Of a stretch of DNA of 64,000 nucleotides, positions 58,176 to 64,000 are shown piece by piece. Source of the stretch: Batillaria attramentaria (taxonomy: Eukaryota; Mollusca; Gastropoda; Batillariidae); contig JACVVK020000392.1 of assembly GCA_018292915.2 (NCBI GenBank), positions 323,501 to 387,500 on the forward strand, in the 5' to 3' direction. How positions within the stretch are numbered: the stretch's first letter is position 1; the number at the start of each line of letters is the position of its first letter. A program made the position numbers and the translations under genes. The notes beneath the pieces were generated by a model. The model was not told where the DNA came from. It saw only the letters and a program-made list of their open reading frames with translations, and did not search any database.

Positions 58176-58499
58176 TTTGTTTTGGGGATTTCCCCACGTC
58201 TCAGTGAAACATATACGTTGACATTTTTAGAATCTACCATCAGCCTTGAAACTTTCACAGAAGTTTTATTAGTTGCTCCAGGACCCGAAAATGATGAAAA
58301 AAAAAAAACCCAATTCAAAGTCGCCCAGTTTGATCTAACACCAGTTCCTTTTTTCAATTTTCTCCGGATTGGCTGGTCGACTTTGTCTCTCTTTTCTGGG
58401 AACCCATCACACATTGTTTTAAGCGTTTTGTTTTTCAGTGGCATTCCAGATCATCTCTCGTGTATTATCATCTCATGTACATACATGTAATTATATCCA

Positions 58500-59460
58500 G
58501 CCTGTTATAATAATTCGAAAGGTGTATAATACAAATTATTTCATACACGGCATAGTTGATATCAATAGTGATGAAAAAAAAAAAACATACACTTCGACTG
58601 TCATGTGATTTCACATTATCGCCTGTACAATATTAATTCACGCGCCGGTTTTAGAAAGGTGGCAGAAACATGATAATTATTCTGTTGCGTGATTATGTAT
58701 CCTGATCGTAATTGTATACTCAAAAAAATGTGCCATTTGTTGTTGCATGGCGAGCGAGGCACAGTACCTCGCTCATACTCCTACCAAGTGTTTTATTCCT
58801 GTTGTTTTCGAGTTCAGCTATACTAAGCAGTTGTTCGTGTTAAACGTTTCAAGCGCTTGACAAAACCTTTCTTTTGTTTTCTTTCATATATAGTGTGGTT
58901 TGCAGCAAGTTATTTTCTCTGCGGTGTGCAGTTGTTGTGCATCGCAAGTTGTTAAAACAGCACGGATATTTTTTGCCGATATGTATGCGGTCTCAGCTAT
59001 TTTGTATTTATTTTCGAAAGCAGACACCGTCGGTTTGGCATTACAAATTTAGCAGAAATTTGTTCAGCAAACTGCTGATGCAGCCTACGTGTACAATAAC
59101 AGATTTTTTTTTTAATTTTTCAATAACAAAATTAACATATGATTTATTTATTTATTTATTGTTAAGTTATCTATTTGTTCAATACAGTCTCGTCAGTGCG
59201 GTCTGCACGTGCGGCAGTCTTGTGCAAAGGTAAAAACGTCTTGACGCTAAGGCCAAACACGAGACTGAACAGAAAACAGTGTGTTGTAGGCATTGTACTA
59301 TTTGTAGTGCGTTTGGTAATCCAGTCGCCAAAGCCTTTGTGGATTTTTTTCTGTGATGTTGTGCATATTATTTGGAAACATCAACCATGTACACGATTCT
59401 GAAACAGCTGACGACCTCGGCATCAGTGCAATTTTGGGCGAAAATGCGAGCTGGAAAACA
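58500..59460. other. Unassigned, no gene seen
   Basis: AT-rich. Contains the second copy of the 58033 direct repeat at 59034-59103 and nothing else recognised. Confidence 0.5.
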
Positions 59461-59463
59461 GAG

Positions 59464-59958
59464 AGTATCGAAATGAGCGAACAATATACCCCCTGAGAAC
59501 TTCAAGTGACAATGATGTCAAATGTGATCGTGTACTGACGTGTACACCCACACCCTTCTATAGACAGCGGAAAAACTTGACGTCAGTGAATGACCTAAAA
59601 GTGTTGTCGTGTTCTTTTGAAATCATTCATCCAAAGGGGCTTGTCGGGTTTTCGAGAAAGCAGTGAAATGTAAAAATATGAATGTAAAATGTAAAAATGT
59701 AAAAAAAAAAAAAATGAAAAAATATCGCTGGGGGGGGGGGGGGGGGATTAAGTATCGAAATCAGTCTAAATTATATCCCCTGAGAACCTCAAGTGACAAT
59801 GATGTGATCTTGTTCAGTAACTGAAATGTACACCTAAAGCCTTCATTAGACAGCGGGTAAAAGTGACGTCAGTGAATGACGTCAAAGTGCTATTTTGGAA
59901 TGGTTTCATTCCATGAGAGGAGCATGTCGGGTTTCCCCCCAAAAAAATGCAGTGAAAG
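59464..59958. repeat. Tandem duplication with 287-bp offset
   Basis: 59464-59672 and 59751-59958 share AGTATCGAAAT, CCCCTGAGAAC, TCAAGTGACAATGATGT, TAGACAGCGG, GACGTCAGTGAATGAC and GCAGTGAAA. Poly-A and poly-G runs lie between them at about 59700-59746. Confidence 0.85.
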
Positions 59959-60966
59959 TATCGGTTCACGCTGGTTTCACTTACACCGAGAAGACACGGA
60001 AAGACAGAGAACACTGCTGTTATAGAATTTATCAGGTCACAAATTCCCCCAAGAACCCTTTCTCTGCAACGGGTCTACACAAGTTGCTCCATAAACATTT
60101 ATTGCTGAAAATTGTTCGCGACTGAGTTACCAAATGCACTAATATACCACAGCCTTGGTTTCCTAATAAGCAGTCTGCTTTCGTGGGTGTATGTGTGAAC
60201 AAAAATGTTTCTTCTTGCATTTTTTGTGGATATTTTGTTTTGTAATGTGTTGTGTCGTCAACAACAGGGATTTTTGTTTTCATTTGGAAGGTGACGGGCC
60301 TTACAAGGTCACTGGCCAAGCAAAAGCAGCTTCTGTCCACATAGGGACAAGTGTTTCTTATTGTGGAATTGTGATACGACACATAGATGTAGAAGCCCTG
60401 TTTAAGTATGCGCACATGCTTGAGGTAATCAAATCGAGGCTGCCATACTTTGGAAACGCAAATAAAGCAACAATTTACGACAATGAACAAACTAAAACTT
60501 AACGCTTAGCCTAACTCTAAATCTAACTGTAACCCTTTACCGGATTTCAGTGCGTTTAAAATAAAGAATCGTCTTCTTCAAAAGTGCAGCCTCGTTCTGA
60601 CTATCTTGCGCATGCGCATAACTAAACGGGGCATCTACTTCATTGAGTCGTATCCAAAACGTGTACATAAATTGTGTGGGTTTCGTTACACATTATAACT
60701 GTCTGGTGTTTGTAGCGGTGACACGGAATGTATGGAGCATCCTGTCTAGAATAAGGCAATACGATATATATTTTTGGAGACTGTAGGAATTTCGTGTGCG
60801 ATTTTAGAAACCGCATCGGTGAAAATTACCGCAAAACTACTTTATTGCATGTATCGGTTCTTCGTCTCGTACACTGTAACACCGATTTTGTAATTAATAA
60901 TTGGTCATCGGCCCAAACGAGCCAGTTCTAGATGGATGGTTCAGTCTCATGTGTTTTGTTTGGTGT

Positions 60967-61335
60967 TTTTTTCTGGCCCAACTCTTCGCCACTTCCAGTG
61001 GTGTTCCTCCCAGGCCATGGGAGGACCCGAAAGCTGGAAATTGTATTACGCAGGATGATGAAGATGATGCTATGGAGGACCATGTGGTTTGAGACTGACT
61101 GACAGGGCCGCACTCCACGCTTCTCGGTTTTAACTGGCCGTGTAATCACCCACATTCATGACAAGGAGAGCACCCTCAAAGCTGCATCCGCGAAGTGGTT
61201 GAGTCTTTGGGCCCATTGTACACCCGCTCTGGGTAGGAGCCGACTTAGGTAGGAAGCATCCCGCTTGCCTCGGCTGGGGTTCGAACCCAGGTCTCCCGGT
61301 CCATGGTCCGAAGTGCTAACAACTACACTATGGTG
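60967..61335 (-). mobile_element. SINE family 2, nearly full-length
   Basis: Minus-strand copy: T-rich tail at 60965-60972, CAGTGGTGTTCCTCCCAGG, ACAGGGCCGCACTCCACGC, CCCGCTCTGGGTAGGAGCCG and a head with minus-strand B box GGGTTCGAACCCC and A-box region TAGTGTAGTTGTTAGC. Internal deletions relative to the 18570 copy. Confidence 0.88.
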
Positions 61336-62064
61336 GGGGTGGGTGGTATACTTTTGTTTTATTCAAAAAGGGTCGTTAGGAAGGCGTGGGGGTTGCTGGG
61401 CGGGACAAGAGAAGAGTGGGTGCAGGGCAGGAGAAATGCCCGGGGGGACCTACTTTTTAAACTCTTGTAGGTCGTCCGTCATAGACAAATGACAGAATAA
61501 CGAGGAATTTCAATCGTCCTCCGGGTACCATGACTTCATTTTTTTCCCCTGACTGTGGTAAAAGACACAGAATTACGGTTCGTCTGACCCTCGGTGTCTC
61601 GGGACGAAACTGTTCCTGATTTGCCTGGCTGGCTTTTCATACTGCACACCCTCTGTGGGTCCAGAGGTATTAGGAAAATGACCGTCCTAATTTGGAAAGT
61701 ACCGCAATTCCCCTGTGGGAGACAGTAAGTGGGACACTTGGAAATCACGATGTGAAAGCCTGCAAGCAGTATATATATAGGAAGAACGTGTGTGTGTGTG
61801 TGTGGGAGGGGGGGGGGATTGTCAGTCATTTTGGTATGTGCCCATGCCTAGATGCTGCTGGGTTTTTCGCGTTGACTGAGTACCAATTTTCGTCTGGCGA
61901 TGGTATGAGAACCCCCATGAAGTCCTGTCAGTTGAGGATAGAAGACTACTCTAAGGCTTTTACGTAGAAAAAGGTATGGGGAAATGAATATCGAATCAAA
62001 TAGGAGACCTGAACTATATGGCGGACGTTAAACCCCCCGACCAAGATGGTAATTTGTGTACAGA

Positions 62065-62069
<5 letters not shown>

Positions 62070-62138
<69 letters not shown>
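62070..62138. repeat. (CT)n followed by (CA)n
   Basis: About 38 bp of CT and 30 bp of CA at the 3' side of the minus-strand LINE remnant. Confidence 0.96.
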
Positions 62139-62139
62139 G

Positions 62140-62260
62140 AAGAGAGAGGTCTTGAGATGGCATTTAAATAGGTGCAGTGAGGGCTGAAGGCGGAGTTCGA
62201 TTGGCAAAGAGTTCAAGACAGTCGGGGCCAAGAAGCTGAACGAGCGCTGTATAAGATGTA
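62140..62260 (-). mobile_element. L2/CR1-like LINE ORF2 end
   Basis: The minus strand reads QRSFSFLAPTVLNSLPIELR then LFKCHLKTSLF, closely related to 26716-26935. Confidence 0.75.
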
Positions 62261-62299
62261 TATTACATGTACTGTATAAGAGACGGAAACTTATCAACA

Positions 62300-62990
62300 A
62301 TTTTTCCTCAGAGTTTGGATATCCTCTACGAACATCTTGTGAATTTTTTTAATTTTTTTTTGCCTGCAGAGTCATCACGATAGTGTACCAGTATACACAA
62401 ATTCTTTTGTCTCCGAATTCTTCTCATGAATGTTCCATAATTATGGTCGTGTACAATGTGGCCTGAGATGTATTGATATATTGTTAGTGGTGTTATTTGT
62501 CGTTATTTTCTGGTACTTGTGTTCCTAAATATATATAAAACAGTAATATGTGCATTTCGTCATTGGTTACATTGTGATACGTACGGTAAGCATTGTATGA
62601 GGGTTTAACGTGCGTTACAGAACGAACAAGGTTTTGTTACTGACCGTGTTTAAAAGGCACATAGTGGGGTCCGTATTAAAAAAAAATGAAACAATGGAGA
62701 AAAAAAACATTGTAAATTAATGTCAACGGGGTATATTGTAAAGGGGGAAAGTCAGGTTTCGTGATATCTTTTCCGCATTGATTTTATTATTCATTTGTTA
62801 ATTACATATATACCTTCCAGTGGTCAATGGAAGCCAGTATTAGGCGTTTTAGCATTTGTATTACGGGTATTAAAACAAAAATTATACTGTTTTTTTCCAG
62901 GTTGTTGTACGTTATCGCTTCGCAAAATCCGGGATACACGCTTTTCATAACGGGACAAAAGGTCTCAGCAACGTTTCAGTCTGCCTTTTG
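62300..62990. other. Unassigned, no gene seen
   Basis: AT-rich unique-looking sequence with a few homopolymer runs. Confidence 0.5.
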
Positions 62991-62991
62991 C

Positions 62992-63083
62992 GATGACAAA
63001 TGACAATGACACATGACAATGACAAAAGACAAATGACAATGACAGATGTCAATGACAGATGTCAAATGACAAATGACAATGAC
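62992..63083. repeat. Short minisatellite of GACAAATGACAAT-like units
   Basis: Irregular GACAATGACA, GACAAATGACAATG and GACAGATGTCAA words. Confidence 0.9.
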
Positions 63084-63307
63084 AGTTGATTTCAGGCTTG
63101 TTCCCGAGTGATCGTTAAACGACTTTCTGTGTATCATTCACTTTTTCTTGTATGCGAATCACGTACGTAGACGTGAACTTTATTGATTTTCAAAGTTTGA
63201 AAATTGATACACAACTGAACACGACCGACAAAAACAAATTGAAATTAATACGAGAGAAACTGACTTTTACATCTGACTGCCACGCTTCACGACAAAGACA
63301 GAGAGAA

Positions 63308-63313
<6 letters not shown>

Positions 63314-63395
<82 letters not shown>
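63314..63395. repeat. (CA)n microsatellite
   Basis: About 82 bp of CA. Confidence 0.98.
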
Positions 63396-63396
<1 letters not shown>

Positions 63397-63498
63397 GCTC
63401 CTCCCGGCATGCCTTCGTCAGAAAGGCCGGAAGTTGTACACTGCGCAAGCCCCGTCGACGGGATCTTGACCGACTTTGTCCGAGACCGGAACTTGGAC

Positions 63499-63545
63499 TA
63501 TAAAATTAGGATTGCGCAGGCAGCGACATTATTTTCTGTGTGGTT
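63499..63545 (+). promoter_or_regulatory. Possible TATA-type promoter
   Basis: TATAAAA at 63499-63505 in non-repetitive, less AT-rich sequence; a start would be expected near 63530. No coding exon is visible before the window ends, so this is a weak suggestion that a further gene begins here. Confidence 0.2.
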
Positions 63546-63939
63546 AGAGTGAGCAGCCATGTTTTGTCTGAATTATGTGTTGTAGTTGAGGCCACAAACT
63601 TTCACGATCTTGTCATGTCGGACGGATATGGAGCGCCGTTACGGGGTTTGTTGATGCTACTGGTGGAAAAATAAAGTGTTCGTTTATCATTCACGTCACT
63701 CGTGTGGTGTTTATGGAGGGTTGTGCGAGGAGGATCGGAATGTGATCGATCAACGTTTAGTGGTGGTGTTTATGCTGTTACGAGCAAAGTGCGGCGAATG
63801 TTGACTGGCTCTGCTGTGTGAGAGAGTGCTCTCTCTCTCTCTCTTGTATTTTGTTTGTGTATTTTTTTCTTCTTTTCGATTGTTTTGTTTTCTTTTGTTT
63901 CTGTAGTGTTCCGCGGGTAGATCATGTAGTAATTTTTAC

Positions 63940-63966
63940 TTCTCTCTCTCTCTCTCTCTCTCTCCC

Positions 63967-64000
<34 letters not shown>
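63940..64000. repeat. (CT)n microsatellite at the right edge
   Basis: CT repeat with occasional CCC interruptions, continuing past the window. Confidence 0.95.

Noticed and set aside
60032..60502. Overlapping open frames of 152 and 103 codons on opposite strands
   Set aside because: No recognisable domain, no splice context, and both strands open over the same AT-rich DNA; most likely chance.

Overview
This looks like eukaryotic nuclear DNA, most likely from a mollusc (probably a gastropod); the species cannot be fixed from sequence alone. The reasons are a receptor gene split by introns of up to 44.7 kb with GT-AG splice sites, several families of tRNA-derived SINEs with target-site duplications (TSDs), non-LTR retrotransposon fragments, terminal-inverted-repeat (TIR) elements, and dozens of long (CA)n/(TG)n microsatellites. 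There is no bacterial-style gene organisation. Most open frames in the window are translated microsatellites or repeats.

One host gene is supported: the 3' part of a rhodopsin-like (class A) G-protein-coupled receptor of neuropeptide-receptor type on the + strand. Four coding exons join in frame: 2416-2679 (extracellular loop 2 to TM5 and loop 3), 47372-47476 (TM6), 50629-50737 (TM7) and 55014-55117 (C-tail and stop). TM1-4 must lie left of the window. The visible product is about 193 residues and ends in T-K-V, a class I PDZ-ligand pattern.

Layout. 80-2367 is a 31-bp minisatellite of about 70 or more monomers ending only 48 bp before the first visible exon. Intron 1 (2680-47371) is packed with repeats: three SINE families (family 1 of about 175 bp with a GACGTTAAAC tail; family 2 of about 480 bp; family 3 of about 400 bp with an (AAT)n tail), LINE 3' ends of at least three kinds (L1/Tx1-like, RTE-like and L2/CR1-like), nested TIR elements, a 170-bp satellite in five copies (37222-38057), a cluster of short perfect palindromes (32327-32640) and a tandemly duplicated composite repeat (30.4-31.7 kb). 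Introns 2 and 3 hold more of the same, including a second copy of a TTAA-flanked palindromic element. From 55118 to the end there is 3'UTR and then intergenic or unassigned sequence with more repeats and no recognised gene.

The most interesting structure outside the receptor is a family of AT-targeting elements that all begin TTAA|AG at the left edge. Two copies (39907-40307 and 47934-48230) have TTAA on both sides and long inverted arms. One of them interrupts a LINE reading frame at a point where removing the element and one TTAA restores the frame. Several other insertions can be read against internal empty-site paralogues in the same window.
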